Shown here piece after piece: positions 35,098-47,175 of a DNA stretch of 64,000 bases; position 1 is the stretch's first letter, and every line of letters begins with the position of its first letter. A program made the position numbers and the translations under genes. Source of the stretch: Periplaneta americana (lineage: Eukaryota > Arthropoda > Insecta > Blattodea > Blattidae); NCBI RefSeq assembly GCF_040183065.1, contig NW_027185500.1, positions 496,001 through 560,000 of the forward strand, read 5' to 3'. Under the pieces are notes generated by a model. That model saw nothing but the letters and a program-made list of their open reading frames with translations, did no database searches and was not told the DNA's origin.

Positions 35098-38008
35098 TAG
35101 GGTACGGCCACACGAGCTACATTTGTCGCAGGTTTTCTGCTACAAATGAAGCTGCCGTAATTGTCGCAAAATGGGTGGCCACACGGGCGCTACAATTACT
35201 GCCAGTTTCTGCGTTAAATGTCGCTACGTGTGGCCACATGACATGCCACACGTAGCGACATTTGTAGCAACTTTCTGCGACAAATGTAGCTGGAATTATA
35301 GACCGCATTGAGTTAAATGGAAGCGGCCACACGGAGCAGTAAGTGTAGCAAGTTTGGCGCCGTCTGACATGTTAGATCTATTCGTGACCAATAATTTCCC
35401 ACCTTAAACGAATTAACATTGTTGTTAGTTACTGGGAATTTCTTATTATAAAATACATATTTTTAAACTTTAAATTTATATTAATATTTATTTCCGCTTT
35501 ACTAATTCCCAGAGGAGACTCAGCGAGTCAAAGAATATACATGTCAAAAGACTTTTATCTACTAACTGACAATAAATAAAGAATAAATATCATGCAAAAG
35601 AAAACAAAAAAATTGTAATAAAAGTACAAACAACCGTGTAAAATGAATGGTTATGCTTTAATATTTTAGGAATGAGATAGAAAGCGAAAATCAAATGTCA
35701 TGTAAAGAACACACAGATTAAGACTTTAAAAAGAGTGAAATAACAAATCAAAGTTATTCATTTTACAGTAGAGAATTACAATAATTTAGCGCAATGTAAA
35801 TTTACAAATGCGTATGGATACACGCGTAAGCTAATTTTAATTACTATTTTCTTAATCTTATTTCTGTTTTTTAGTTACTTCACCAGAAGTTACAGATTAG
35901 ACATGCTCTTCCCTTTCCAATACATGAATTTCTGAAGCATCTCCAAGTAAAAAGGAGTTTTAAACATGACCCAAAACACAACTCAAAGAGGCAATCTGTT
36001 TGTAACATATGTGAGAGATGTCTTGTAAAAGAATTGTCTTTTTTTTTACCAAATGAAGTCGCTGTGAAGGGTTTACTGGTACGCTATTGTATAGATTTTA
36101 TTATCGAAGGAAACCTTTGGTCGAAAATGAAAGAAAAAAAAATGTGTACTCTCAAAGAACGGTATTTTGAAAAGGGTCTAAGTAAATACATCTATCATAA
36201 AAGTTCTCTTTTTCTTGGTTTTGCAGAATTCTTATTGGACGTTGCGACAATTTAACCTTGACCCTTATATCCCAAAATACAACTCAAAGTGAAAATGTCT
36301 TTATAACACAATAATATTTATAAACAATACTGATTTGTGATGTCTGTCCTGCAAAAGAATTGTACGTTTTTTTTTCCGAACAAATTGCTGTGAACGGCTT
36401 GCTAGAACGCTTTTGTATACATTTTATTATTGAAGAATTCTTTAGGTCGAAATTGAAAGAAGAAAAATGTATGTACTTTTTAAAGAAAGATATTTTGAAG
36501 AGAGTTAAAAAATAGGGAACTTAGCCTGGACTATACATAAGCGAAGCAATATTTATTGGCACCGTATTGTTAGTAACAAAATTTGTTATATATATTGGCA
36601 TCGTATTGTTATAAATCTGTCATGATAATAATTTTCCATCTAAAAGTCAATCTCCCTCCCTACTTCACTCCCTCATAAACACAAGTTAATTCTGTTGATA
36701 TGATTACATATACATACTGAGAATTTCAACCATTAAAAAAACGGGGTTTCCTTCAAATTTGAGAATGCCTTTCTCCCATTGTAGACCTACATCTTAGCCT
36801 ATAGAAAATAGAGTTTACGTCCTCTTAAACATGATAGATCACGTTTTTCAGATTATTAAATTTCGGGGGAGGGGGAAACTGAAATGTGAATCTTAGGGTA
36901 TGTTACAGTTTCATGTCTCATAAAGTTTTTTTACCAACAAAAGAAGATTTTAACGCTAAAAGATAAGCTGGGTGGTACAAATTGCGATATCTTATAGCTA
37001 ATTCGAGAGACAAATTTCACTGCACTCATCAATGTCACTTGTTTTATTTTTAAATACATTAAGCCTGAATAAAATGCCAAGCTGTTGTATGCCTGGCTGC
37101 AAATTCAATTACCAGAAAGGAACTTAGTGGCGATATTTACTTTCCTTCTGGTGAAGTAACAAAAAAACAGGAGTAAGATTAAGAAAATAGTATTTAAAAT
37201 TAGCTTACGCGTGTATCCATACGCATTTGTAAATTTACATTGCGCTAAATTATTGTAATTCTCTACTGTAAAATGAATAACTTTGATTTGTTATTTCACT
37301 CTTTTTAAAGTCTTAATCTGTGTGTCCTTTACATGACATTTGATTTTCGCTTTCTATCTCATTCCTAAAAAATTAAAGCATAAACATTCATTTTACACGG
37401 TTGTTTGTACTTTTATTACAATTTTTTTGTTTTCTTTTGCATGATATTTATTCTTTATTTATTGTCAGTTAGTAGATAAAAGTCTTTTGACATGTATATT
37501 CTTTGACTCACTGAGTCTCCTCTGGGAATTAGTAAAGCGGAAATAAATATTAATATTAAAGTTTAAAAAATATGGATTTCATAATAAGAAATTCCCAGTA
37601 ACTAACAACAAAGTTAATTCGTTTAGGCTGGAAAATTATTGGTCACGAATAGACCTCATGTCAGACGGCGCCAAACTTGCTACACTTACTGTTCCGTGTG
37701 GCCGCTTCCATTTAACTCAATGCGGTCTATAATTCCAGCTACATTTGTCGCAGAAAGTTGCTACAAATGTAGCTGCACGTGTAGCCACCCATGTCGCTAC
37801 GTGTGGCCACCCAACAGCAGTAAATGTCGCAGAAAAAATGGACCCGGACCCATTCGAGTTGCGACACGACCTTGGGATGCGCCAAACTTGCTACATTTAC
37901 TGCTCCATGTGGCCGCTTCCATTTAACTCAATGCTGCCTATAATGCCAGCTACATTTGTCGCAGAAAACTTGCTACAAATGTAGCTCGTGTGGCCGTACC
38001 CTTAGACT
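35098..38008. mobile_element. Large foldback element with about 0.8-kb inverted arms
   Basis: The left arm (35098-35889) and right arm (about 37144-38008) are inverted copies over nearly their full length, from AGGGTACGGCCACACGAGC at the outside to CTTCTGGTGAAGTAAC at the inside. The outer 250 bp of each arm repeat short modules built on GTGGCCACACG and CTACATTTGTCGC, some mutually inverted. The right arm has an extra module of these. The 1.25-kb centre contains two diverged tandem copies of about 300 bp (35963-36213 and 36268-36510). Possible 8-bp flanks TACGCTTA and TAGACTTA match at only 6 positions, so the duplication is not secure. Confidence 0.85.
37074..37161 (+). pseudogene. THAP-domain first exon inside the foldback
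   Basis: MPSCCMPGCKFNYQKGT is the typical start of a THAP zinc finger (C-x2-PGC). After one lost or gained base the frame reads GDIYFPSGEV and reaches a GAAGTAAC splice-donor-like site. A stop (TAG) interrupts the first frame. The last part of this exon (CTTCTGGTGAAGTAAC) is also the innermost part of both inverted arms. One arm therefore appears to be an inverted copy of the region downstream of this exon. No catalytic domain follows, so the element is non-autonomous. Confidence 0.6.
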
Positions 38009-39033
38009 TACTACTGTTCACCCCAAACTCTGCCTGTGGTCTTCTTTTCTGTAGAGTAGGTTTCACAACATTTAAACCACATACAAACCACATACAAACA
38101 AACATACTGGCACATGACTGCATCCTCATCACCGATTGGCTCTTTTGTTGATAGAGAATTTTGAATCTAACAATTATGTAAATTTTACGCTCTTCAGGGG
38201 ATTTTGAAACTAAACCCAATTTTCATCGCTCTATTTCAGCCGGAATGGGTTGGCTTTCAACTTCAATATTTATACCATGGTATAAAAACATGAAAATGTG
38301 CAAAAATTGCGTTTAGAGGGTTTTGAATCTAGACGACTCTTATATTCACTCTGCCTTTCTCTTTCATTATTACGTACGCCTGGTCTTCTTCCTCCATATA
38401 ATCCAGCTCCATTGTTACGATTACGACTATTATCAGAGTCTAGTATATACAGTCACGAAGCTCAATACATAGTAAATATGCATCCATAGATAGTTGCTAA
38501 CCACTAGGATCGCTACTATCGCCTCATTACAGACAATGCGAAATAGTACCTGCACAGTCTATTTTTCCTACTACCCTCTTAAACTCAAGCTTCGTGACTG
38601 TGCTATTATTATCAAACTGTCACAGTGACAAATTTATCTTATTTTGCCACTAATTAATATCTCGACAAAAAGTCTACACATGTTCTAAAATTATTATAAA
38701 AACTAGCCGTACCCGTGCGCTCCGCTGCACCCGTTAGAAATAAATATAAAGTAATTACATAATTAAAATAGGACATTTGATCCAGGGAACATTCGTGTTT
38801 GATAGAAGGATAAATCGTTTAATATGTTACTTAATTTAAATTGCAACCAAATAATTAAAATGCGGTCATTTTCGTCCAGAGACCACTCATTGGTGCAATG
38901 ATAATTCCTTTAACATGTTTCTAATTTTTATTACATGCAACCATAATTTAATGAACATTAACATCATTTAGATTTAATGTGTATACTTTATTTTACTTGC
39001 AAATCAAGATTTTCAGGTATAACTCCCTGTAAA
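38009..39033. other. No supported gene; start of a dispersed repeat at 38703
   Basis: From 38703 the text CTAGCCGTACCCGTGCGCTC then CGCTGCACCCGTT resembles the start of a dispersed insect repeat, and the following AT-rich kilobase may belong to it. A perfect short palindrome ATACCATGGTAT lies near 38273. No coding sequence is supported. Confidence 0.4.
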
Positions 39034-39428
39034 GTTGATTTGAATAATTTCGAGGGAAAAATTGTTCCGGAGCCGGGTATCGAACCCGGGACCTTTGGTT
39101 TAACGTACCAACGCTCTACCACTGAGCTACTCGGGAACTCTAACCGACACCGATCCAATTTCTCCCTCTACATCCACAGACCTCAAAGTGGGCTGACAAC
39201 CGTCAAGCAACCAACTTCGAGTGCACACTAACTCCGTGTGACTTAAATTGTGGTTTTCTGTTAACGAACAGTGACGTGTATTATGCAAATCAAGAGGAAG
39301 AAATTGGATCGGTGTCGGTTAGAGTTCCCGAGTAGCTCAGTGGTAGAGCGTTGGTACGTTAAACCAAAGGTCCCGGGTTCGATACCCGGCTCCGGAACAA
39401 TTTTTCCCTCGAAATTATTCAAATCAAC
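39034..39428. repeat. Two SINE copies in inverted orientation
   Basis: Arms of 135 bp (39034-39168 and 39294-39428) are nearly perfect inverted copies with a 125-bp spacer. Each holds a tRNA-like head with stems TTCCCGAG and TTGGT/ACCAA, loop ACGTTAA, and a B box GGTTCGATACC. In the second copy the head starts at TTCCCGAGTAGCTCAGTGGT and ends CCGGCTCCGGAAC, followed by the SINE tail AATTTTTCCCTCGAAATTA. A further inverted pair (CGAACAGTGACGTGTATTAT near 39265 and its complement near 39440) brackets the second copy. Loop position 33 is C, so these are not working tRNA genes. Confidence 0.8.
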
Positions 39429-39469
39429 ATCTTGATTTGCATAATACACGTCACTGTTCGTGTATATTG

Positions 39470-40085
39470 GGGGGAGATAATTAAGCCTCGACTGGACAAG
39501 CATATTATTTTAAAACACTACGGAAAAAATGACAAAATTTAGAAATTACTGAGGACAACGAGGTTTACGATTTTAATACAGTACATCGTTTTATGACCAT
39601 CCTTCCTTATCCATAAATACAAACAAAATAAATCGTGTAATACAGCGCTTCTGAAAGTTTGGAATTCTGTGAATCATAAATTGTATTTAAATAGTATTTT
39701 AAAATTGGAGAATACTGCAAAATGTATATAAAGTCACAGAAATACGAATCAATAAAAACATAAAACATCACCAATAATAATGTTATTATGACATAATCGT
39801 AATATTACAAAATAAATAATAATTATATTTCATTATTATTAATATCATTAATACTATCAAAGATCTAAAAGGAAATATAATATTTATCAGTTTCATATCA
39901 GGATATTCTGCTTATGTATTCATGAACATAAATTGCCTAAGAAGGCTAAATGCAGAAACAGAAATGAGACTATAGCTTTCCGCCCTAAAACCATATAATT
40001 GTAGAAAAAAAGTGTGTATCCTTTAAAAAGGAACATATTCATCCCACTCAACAAAACAATTTAGTACGGGATTTTATTCAGGTTT
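39470..40085 (+). repeat. Dispersed repeat module next to the 140-bp satellite, copy 1
   Basis: The segment aligns with 53530-54120, sharing GGAGATAATTAA, AAATTACTGAGGA, TTTATGRCCATCC, CAAAATAAATCG, GAGACTATAGCTTTCCGCCC and CCTTTAAAARGGAACATAT in the same order. In both places a 140-bp satellite of one family lies downstream, so module and satellite seem to be parts of one larger repeat. No open frame is conserved. Confidence 0.75.
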
Positions 40086-40519
40086 AACCGTAAGTAATGT
40101 CATTAATTTCAAGGGGTTAGTATTTGAAACAAAATAGTTTAATAGCATTTTGGTCGTTTTTGCTTCCTTTTTGAGAGAAAAAAATACTGTATATGAACGA
40201 TTTCATAGCGTATTTTGTAAAAACTGTTGAATTACTTCGCAATATTATCGGTCATTTAACAGAGCGGTGTATTATGGTAATAAATGATTTAAATTATTTT
40301 ATTTTAGTTTTGTCCTTTAAATGTGCAGAAATTTCATCCGAACAAATGTAAGTTTTCGTTCTGCAAAGGAATTTTAAAACGCAGTGCACAGTGACAACGA
40401 TGTAAAGGTTAATATTGCCTGCAGAGAGGCACAGACACGTTGTCGTAGGCCAAGTACCTGAACAGCTGGGGTGTTCGAGACGACGCACAGTGGTCTAGAA
40501 TGCAAATTTAGCGGGACAT
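40086..40519. other. No recognisable feature
   Basis: Linker between the module and the satellite, with no feature that I can support. Confidence 0.4.
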
Positions 40520-41688
40520 GTTAATAACTTTTCAGCTACCTGACAGATTTTTATGAAATTTTACACAGTAGTTACAGGTAGCATATATGTTTTGTATGCA
40601 ACCTCTCGTTACGTTGTTTTGTATGCAAGCTCTCGTTACGTTGGTATAAGGGGAACTACCCCTTATAGGGGGGCGCATTTAGACAAAATTAGAAACTTTT
40701 CTCCTATCTGACAGATTTTTATGACATTTTACAAAGCAGTTACAAGTAGCATATATGTTTTGTATACAAGCTCTGATTATGTTCGTATAAGCGGAACTAC
40801 CCCTTATAGGCGGCGCAATTAGACAAAATTAGTAACTTTTCTCCTATTTAACAGATTTTTATGAAATTTTACAGAGCAGTTACAAGTAGCATATATGTTT
40901 TGTATACAAGCTCTGATTACGTTCGTATAAGCGGAACTATCCCTTATAGGCGGCGCAATTAGACAAAATTAGTAAATTTTCTCCTATTTAACAGATTTTT
41001 ATGAAATTTTACAGAGCAGTTACAAGTAGCATATATGTTTTGTATACAAGCTCTGATTACGTTCGTATAAGCGGAACTATCCCTTATAGGCGGCGCAATT
41101 AGACAAAATTAGTCAATTTTCTCCTATTTAACAGATTTTTATGAAATTTTACAGAGCAGTTACAAGTAGCATATATGTTTTGTATACAAGCTCTGATTAC
41201 GTTCGTATAAGCGGAACTATCCCTTATAGGCGGCGCAATTAGACAAAATTAGTAACTTTTCTCCTATTTAACAGATTTTTATGAAATTTTACAGAGCAGT
41301 TACAAGTAGCATATATGTTTTGTATACAAGCTCTGATTACGTTTGTATAAGCGGAACTACCCCTTATAGGCGGCGCAATTAGACAAAATTAGTAACTTTT
41401 CTCCAATTTAACAGATTTTTATGAAATTTTACAGAGCAGTTACAAGTAGCATATATGTTTTGTATACAAGCTCTGATTACGTTCGTATAAGCGGAACTAC
41501 CCCTTATAGGTGGCGCAATTAGACAAAATTAGTAACTTTTCTCATATTTAACAGATTTTTATGAAATTTTACACAGCAGTTACAGGTAGCATATATGTTT
41601 TGTATACAAGTTCTCGTTACGTTGATATAAGGGGAACCACCCCTTATAGTGGGTGCGCAATTAACAAAATTAGTAACTTTTCTCCTAT

Positions 41689-42751
41689 CCCATTAGCGCC
41701 CACAGATACCATTTTGTATCAGCTTGCACTATAAGTGTAACGTTGTCAGTTCTGACCCCTGGTATTTTAGGGGTTGAATCTGAGGGTCATATTTTCTTCA
41801 GCGTGAAGTAGCAGATGCACTCCAGTAACAATTTCACAGATGTGAGTTGTTAGTGAGCTGGGTCAGTCTCAAGAGTGTGGACGTGGTTGTGAGAAGTGAA
41901 AATCATGGACGTTCAATACGTGTAAGCACAATATCATCCTTTTAACCTTGATTATCTTTCTAACGAATATGTAATATGTATTAACAATGAGTCAAAGAAG
42001 AGGCATGCAAATTTTAAATGTAAAAAATATAAATAACTTTTATGCAACAATATCTTAAAGACCACGATACCATATGGTATCACTGGGCGTTTATAACATC
42101 GAGGCATGTATACGTGTATCATATTTTCTAAATGTTATGTTGTGCCTAATTACACAGCATAACCGTAAATTATATAGACTCTACAATCATAGACATAAAA
42201 GTATGGTATATTTATATATAATTTAATTGTTTACTTACATATATTTATTTATTTATTCCAGTGATGGGTTGACACTATCCGAGTTTTTAGATATAATAGA
42301 AGCAAATGATGACGTAGCAAATAAAACTGAGGATATATTTATTGTGCCACCAGACGTCCATGTTGACACTCTTGAAGATTCAGCAAATGAAGATGACGGA
42401 GGAATGATATATAATCTAACAGGACGTCAGTTACTTGCTGCAGCTGAAATACGCTTGGAGGAGATTATGAACCATCTGAAATGTCTTGTAGTGGCGCCTC
42501 ACTATCTGTACAACCTACACAATAACGACGACGACCTCAACAACAAACATGTAATTTGATTGAACAAAGTTTAGCCACTTCTAGTGTCATCTTACCATCT
42601 TTGCGGTCTACAGAACAACAGCAGCAGCTACAACAACAACAACAACAACAACAACGACGACGACGACGACGACCTGAACAACAAGCGCCTGATTTGATTC
42701 AACAAAAAGTAACTGCTTCTAGTGTATTTCCACCATCCATACAGCCTACAT

Positions 42752-42782
<31 letters not shown>

Positions 42783-44483
42783 AAAACAACAACGTAAGCA
42801 ACAAGCACCTGATTGGATTCAACAAAGAAAAACTAACCCAACTACATATGACTGGATCGAAGGTGATTTGAAACATTGTAATTTTTCATTTCCTCCTGCT
42901 GACTATACACGCTTTTCAAATATGTTATGTGTTGACTTATTTGAAGAGTTCTTTGATGATGAGACACTAAAATATCTTGTCAAAGAGACTCAGCACTATA
43001 CACATTTTCTAACTGAAACGGATCCTCAAATTACCATGTCAGATTTGCGGTGTTTCTTCGGTATTTTGATTCTAAGTGGGTATAATACTTTGTCTTCTAA
43101 AATGCTGTATTGGGAAACTCATGAAGATGTAAAAAATACCATGGTCAGCAATTCAATGAGAAGAAATCGGTTTCTCCAGATACAGAGATTTTTACACTTT
43201 GCTGATAACACAGCACCGAATAGTGAAGATAAAGTGTGGAAAATTCTCCCACTTATGGACAGACTAAAAAAAAAATGCCTGGCTAATTTTGTACCTACTG
43301 AATCATTATCTTACGTAGCAAACCCGTAAGGTTTGGGTATAAAGTGTGGTGTCTAAATACTAGTGATGGATATTTGGTTGATTTTGACTTGCATCAGGGC
43401 AAGAGCGAGCGTGGTGACAGTGATTATGACAGTTTATTTGGCAAAGCTGCGTCTCCATTAGTGCTCATGCTGGATGAACTACCAACCAAACGTGTACCCT
43501 TCACCATTTACATGGACAACTTGTTTACAGGAGTGAATTTATTCGCTTACCTGAAACATTTAGGATATGGTGCAGTTGGTACCGTAAGACAGAACAGAGT
43601 ACCAAAGTCATGTCCATTAGCTGATAAGAAAGTTTTCTCCAAGGAAATCAGGGTCAAGTTTCAGCATATTATTGAACACAACAATGGTATAATTTTTGTG
43701 AGATGGATGGATAATTCTATTGTTACAATTGCATCAAACAGCACTGGACTTGCCCCAGTAGGAAATGTGAAGAGATACTCACTGAAAGACAAGAAGAATA
43801 TTATGGTACCTCGTCCAGACTGCATTGCAAAATACAATTCCAATATGGGAGGAACAGATATCATGGACAAAAGGATTGCGCAATACCGTATCGGTATTCG
43901 ATCCAAAAAGTGGTATTGGTCCATTGTCACTTGGCTCTTAGATATGGCCGTAATGAACTCATGGTTTCTCTACAAGAAAATCCACAAGGGAACATCGCAG
44001 CTTGACTTCCGAAGAGAAATTGTCCAAGTGTATCTAACGCGCAATAGTGTCCCACAGAAATCTCCTGGAAGAGTAAATCTTTCCCGACAAAATTTATCAG
44101 ATTTGCGATTTGATGGACTCAATCATTTTGTTGCTCACTGCAATAGAAGATGTGCTGGAGAAGAATGCAAGTAATTTGGCCGGACAATGTGTCAGAAATG
44201 CAATGTAGGCTTGTGTCTGACCTGTTTCGCTAAATACCATACACAATGAACTGAATGTAGAATTTCAAGCCTCATTATTGTAGCATAGGCTATCTTTGTA
44301 TTTTTTGTGTAATGATAGTAGTGTAAGCGCCCAGTGATACCATATGGTATCAGCTAATATCTAATAGATTATATTATCTTTTTTTCAGAAATGTGGCTTT
44401 TCCTTAATTCTTACATCCTAAATACGATAATTTCATAAATATAACAAAAAAATTGAATAACTTTTTTTCTGGGTGCTAACGGG
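41689..44483 (+). mobile_element. piggyBac transposon inserted in the satellite
   Basis: The ends are CCCATTAGCGCCCA (left) and CCCGTTAGCACCC (right, reverse complement). TTAA lies directly outside the right end (44484-44487). The satellite unit reads CTCCTATTTAACAG; the left flank ends CTCCTAT and the right flank starts TTAACAG, so the target was the TTAA of that unit and the left TTAA was later lost. The 16-bp palindrome GATACCATATGGTATC lies 147 bp from the right end and, next to inverted GGGCG, at 42066-42081. A two-mismatch version is at 41705-41720 near the left end. Confidence 0.88.
41905..44249 (+). pseudogene. piggyBac transposase (PGBD-like), inactivated
   Basis: Exon 1 is 17 nt (41905-41921) and ends at a GTAAGC donor. 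The acceptor at 42260-42261 joins it in frame to give MDVQYVDGLTLSEFLDIIEA. The acidic N-terminus passes, after a frameshift near 42470-42540, into a Q/R-rich low-complexity stretch with an in-frame TAG near 42751. The core begins TYDWIEGDLKHCNFSFPPAD and includes FFGILILSGYN. About 20 residues that normally hold the first catalytic Asp are missing at 43325-43335. The second (YMDNLFTGVNLF) and third (NMGGTDIMDK) Asp regions remain. The C-terminal Cys/His domain continues past a TAA at 44172-44174 (CQKCNVGLCLTCFAKYHTQ). Confidence 0.9.
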
Positions 44484-45169
44484 TTAACAGATTTTTATGA
44501 AATTTTACATACAAGTAGCATATATGTTTTGTATACAAGCTCTGATTACGTTCGTATAAGGGGAACTACCCCTTACAGGGGGCGCAATTAAACAAAATTA
44601 GTAACTTTTCTCCTGTTTAACAGATTTTTATGAAATTTTAAAAAGTAGTTACAGGTAGCATGTATGTTTTGTATACAAGCTCTCGCTACGTTGGTATAAG
44701 GGGAACTATCCCTTATAGGGGGGCGCAATTAAACAAAATTAGTAACTTTTCTCCTATTTGATAGATTTGCATGAAATTTTACAAAACAGTTACAAGGAAC
44801 ATATATGTTTTGTATACAAGCTCTGATTACGTTGGTATAAGGAGAACTACCCCTTTTAGGGGGCACAATTAGACAAAATTAGTAACTTTTCTCCTATTTA
44901 ACAGATTTTTGCGAAATTTTACAAAGTAGTTACAGGTAGCATGTATGTTTTGTATACAAGCTCTCATTACGTTGGTCTAAGTGTAACTACCCCTTATAGG
45001 GGGGCGCAATTGGACAAAATTAGTAACTTTTGTCCTATCTAACAGATTTTTATGAAATTTTATACAGTAGTTACACTTAATACATTTGTTTTGTGTACAA
45101 ACTCTGTTTACGTTGGTATGAACAGAAGTGCCCCTTACAGGGGGATGCATTTAGACAAAATATTATGGG

Positions 45170-46224
45170 GGGGGGGGGAATATAACATTTTAGGTACTAT
45201 TGCACCTTTTGGACACTCCGAAAGCTTATTTGGTACATAATTAACAAGCTGTCATCTTGAATTCCCTGAATTATACTGCGGAAGCAGATTCGGTTCACAG
45301 GTATTGAAATAACTGCAACCGAGAAAAATTGCACTACTGCACCTCGAAAGAATAGTGCTAATAAATTATTACTTCCGCAAATCTGCGCAGCTTAAGACTA
45401 GATTTTAAATAGAGGTAAATAGTGGATGAAGTGAAAAAAAATCATTTTTGGACGAACCAAAGGGGGTTTTTTTTTTCTCTACCTTAGCAAAGTCTGCACT
45501 CAATGGTTGTATTTATATTTTGTCCCGTGTCCATTCATGCTAATTTGACATGCTATAATAACATTAAATGTAACAAAAACAAACAGTGTTACATACCCAA
45601 AGAACTACTTGACATGTTGATACCAAATATGAATGGAATCGACCACTTACAACAGAGTTACAGCACAAGGAAAACGGCAGACTCGCGGCGCTTGCTGAGT
45701 AAGAATGCTGGGTGGCGAAATGTGGCATGTTACCGGCTTCTTATCTCGCTATGCAGCCACCTCCGCTGATTAAGATTATCAATTCAGTGTTACTCAGCTA
45801 TATAGGAAAAATAATTTAAGGGTTTAATTTCATTTTTTTACATGTCATTTTTCTCCATTTGTCCTCCTAAATATGGATTTTAGACCACTGCGCGACGGTT
45901 GAGAAATGTAAACATAACGCACACGACTGATTTTGAAGACGTCTCGGGAAGTTTGATTCCTTGGATGTAAGTTTACCGGTTACCTCTTTAAAATATTAAG
46001 GTGGGAGGGAAATATTTCTATTTGCCTGAATAAAATGCTTGTAGCACGACAAATAGAGTTTTTTTATATAATTAAGTTGATTTGTGTGACGTAAAATAAG
46101 TTAATAATTTTTTTCGCATTGCTTATGTTCACCGAATATTTAATTGAAATTAAATTGAAAGATATATATTATTTTAATGTGCCGAAGTACATATGATATT
46201 TCCATGCAGGTATTCTGCGTCATC
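45170..46224. other. No recognisable feature
   Basis: A G-run (45166-45178) ends the satellite. The rest is AT-rich with no supported gene or repeat. Confidence 0.4.
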
Positions 46225-46512
46225 ATACGATGAAAGAGTAATGGAACGGAGAAAAATTCTCTCCGGCGCCGGGATTTCAACCCGGGTTTTCAGCTCTACG
46301 TGCTGATGCTTTATCCACTAAGCCACACAGGATACCCACCCCGGCGCCGGACAGAATCGTCTCAGATTAAGTTCCAACTCTTGGGTTCCCTCTAGTGGCC
46401 GCCCTCTGCACTACGTCATAGATGTCTATGAACGTAGGACTGAAGTCCACACATGTGATGAGGTGCACTCATTATGAGTGACTAGTTGGCCGGGATCCGA
46501 CGGAATAAGCGC
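46225..46512 (-). repeat. tRNA-derived SINE, minus strand
   Basis: On the minus strand the head TGGCTTAGTGGATAAAGCAT, CAGC/GCTG stem with loop ACGTAGA, and B box GGTTGAAATCC form a tRNA-like structure, closed by GGCGCCGG/CCGGCGCC stems. A body extends on the head side through GGCCACTAGAGGGAACCC and TCATAATGAGTGCACCTC. The tail AGAGAATTTTTCTCCG follows the head, similar to the SINE at 1965-2085, and both share the CAGC-nCGTAGA-GCTG anticodon arm. The exact ends are uncertain. Confidence 0.7.
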
Positions 46513-47175
46513 CGTCGTAAATTGAAAGAGTTTAAAAATCTTATTATTTGTAATTTTGTTCGTTTAACATAAAATAACAAATCATATTTTTATTTTTGCC
46601 TGTAGAGTTTTAAATGTTGTAAAATCTTGTTTTTACAACGTGAACTAAGTATCATTATTGTGTTAGTTCTGAGAATATTCAATTGAAATGGGAGTGTACA
46701 AATATTTCTTAATCTTTTAATTTTATTCTGAAATAAGCGCACGTTATTGTCTGTGCGCTCTGAATATTTAATTAAAATTAGGTTTTAGAGTTTACTTTCA
46801 ATTTTTTTTTTATTTTGTTTAACGTGAAGTGAGCAGTGTTCATTCCCCTTTCTTTAAGACAGTATAATACAAAATTTAGACTCTATATCATCAGTATTTT
46901 TCTTATAGGTTTAAAACAATGTACGTGGCAATAACCTGCAACTTCCCTGTTCGTAACAAGCCAGGTGAAGGGATTGTTCAGAGCAAGAGAGAATTACGTG
47001 TACTTCCTATTGATTACACAGCGTTGCACTATCTCGTAATTCTTGTATTTTAATATTCACATTTTTATGGTAAACTATTCAAAAGACAGAAAAATTGTAT
47101 TTGACTTCTTTTGTTGCTCTTTACTAAAGGAATTATCCACCAGAATTAATGACATTACTTACGGTTCATATTGTA
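46513..47175. other. No recognisable feature
   Basis: AT-rich sequence without coding or repeat signal that I can support. Confidence 0.4.

Larger units (their letters stand above)
40520..45165 (+). repeat. 140-bp satellite array A, interrupted by piggyBac
   Basis: Units repeat every 140 bp: ACAGATTTTTATGAAATTTT recurs at 40851, 40991, 41131, 41271, 41411 and 41551. The array resumes at 44488 and continues to about 45165. The first unit is longer by a 28-bp internal duplication. A unit reads AACAGATTTTTATGAAATTT, TACAAGTAGCATATATG, TTTGTATACAAGCTCTGATT, AAGCGGAACTACCCCTTATA, CAATTAGACAAAATTAGTAA. Inner units are nearly identical, while the outer ones diverge, as expected under unequal exchange. 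A piggyBac element occupies 41689-44483. Confidence 0.92.

Noticed and set aside
35098-38008. hAT target duplication for the foldback element
   Set aside because: The best candidate flanks (TACGCTTA and TAGACTTA) match at only 6 of 8 positions with uncertain ends, so the superfamily is left open.
39063-39400. Two tRNA genes in opposite orientation
   Set aside because: The cloverleaf is good, but position 33 is C and both copies share long non-tRNA tails. They are SINEs.
38977-39503. Open frames encoding EPGIEPGTFGLTYQRSTTEL
   Set aside because: This peptide is the translated antisense of the tRNA-like SINE head and appears in both inverted copies. It is not a gene.
42628-42876. Minus-strand poly-leucine/serine frame
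   Set aside because: It is the complement of the CAA/CAG/CGA tract inside the piggyBac gene.
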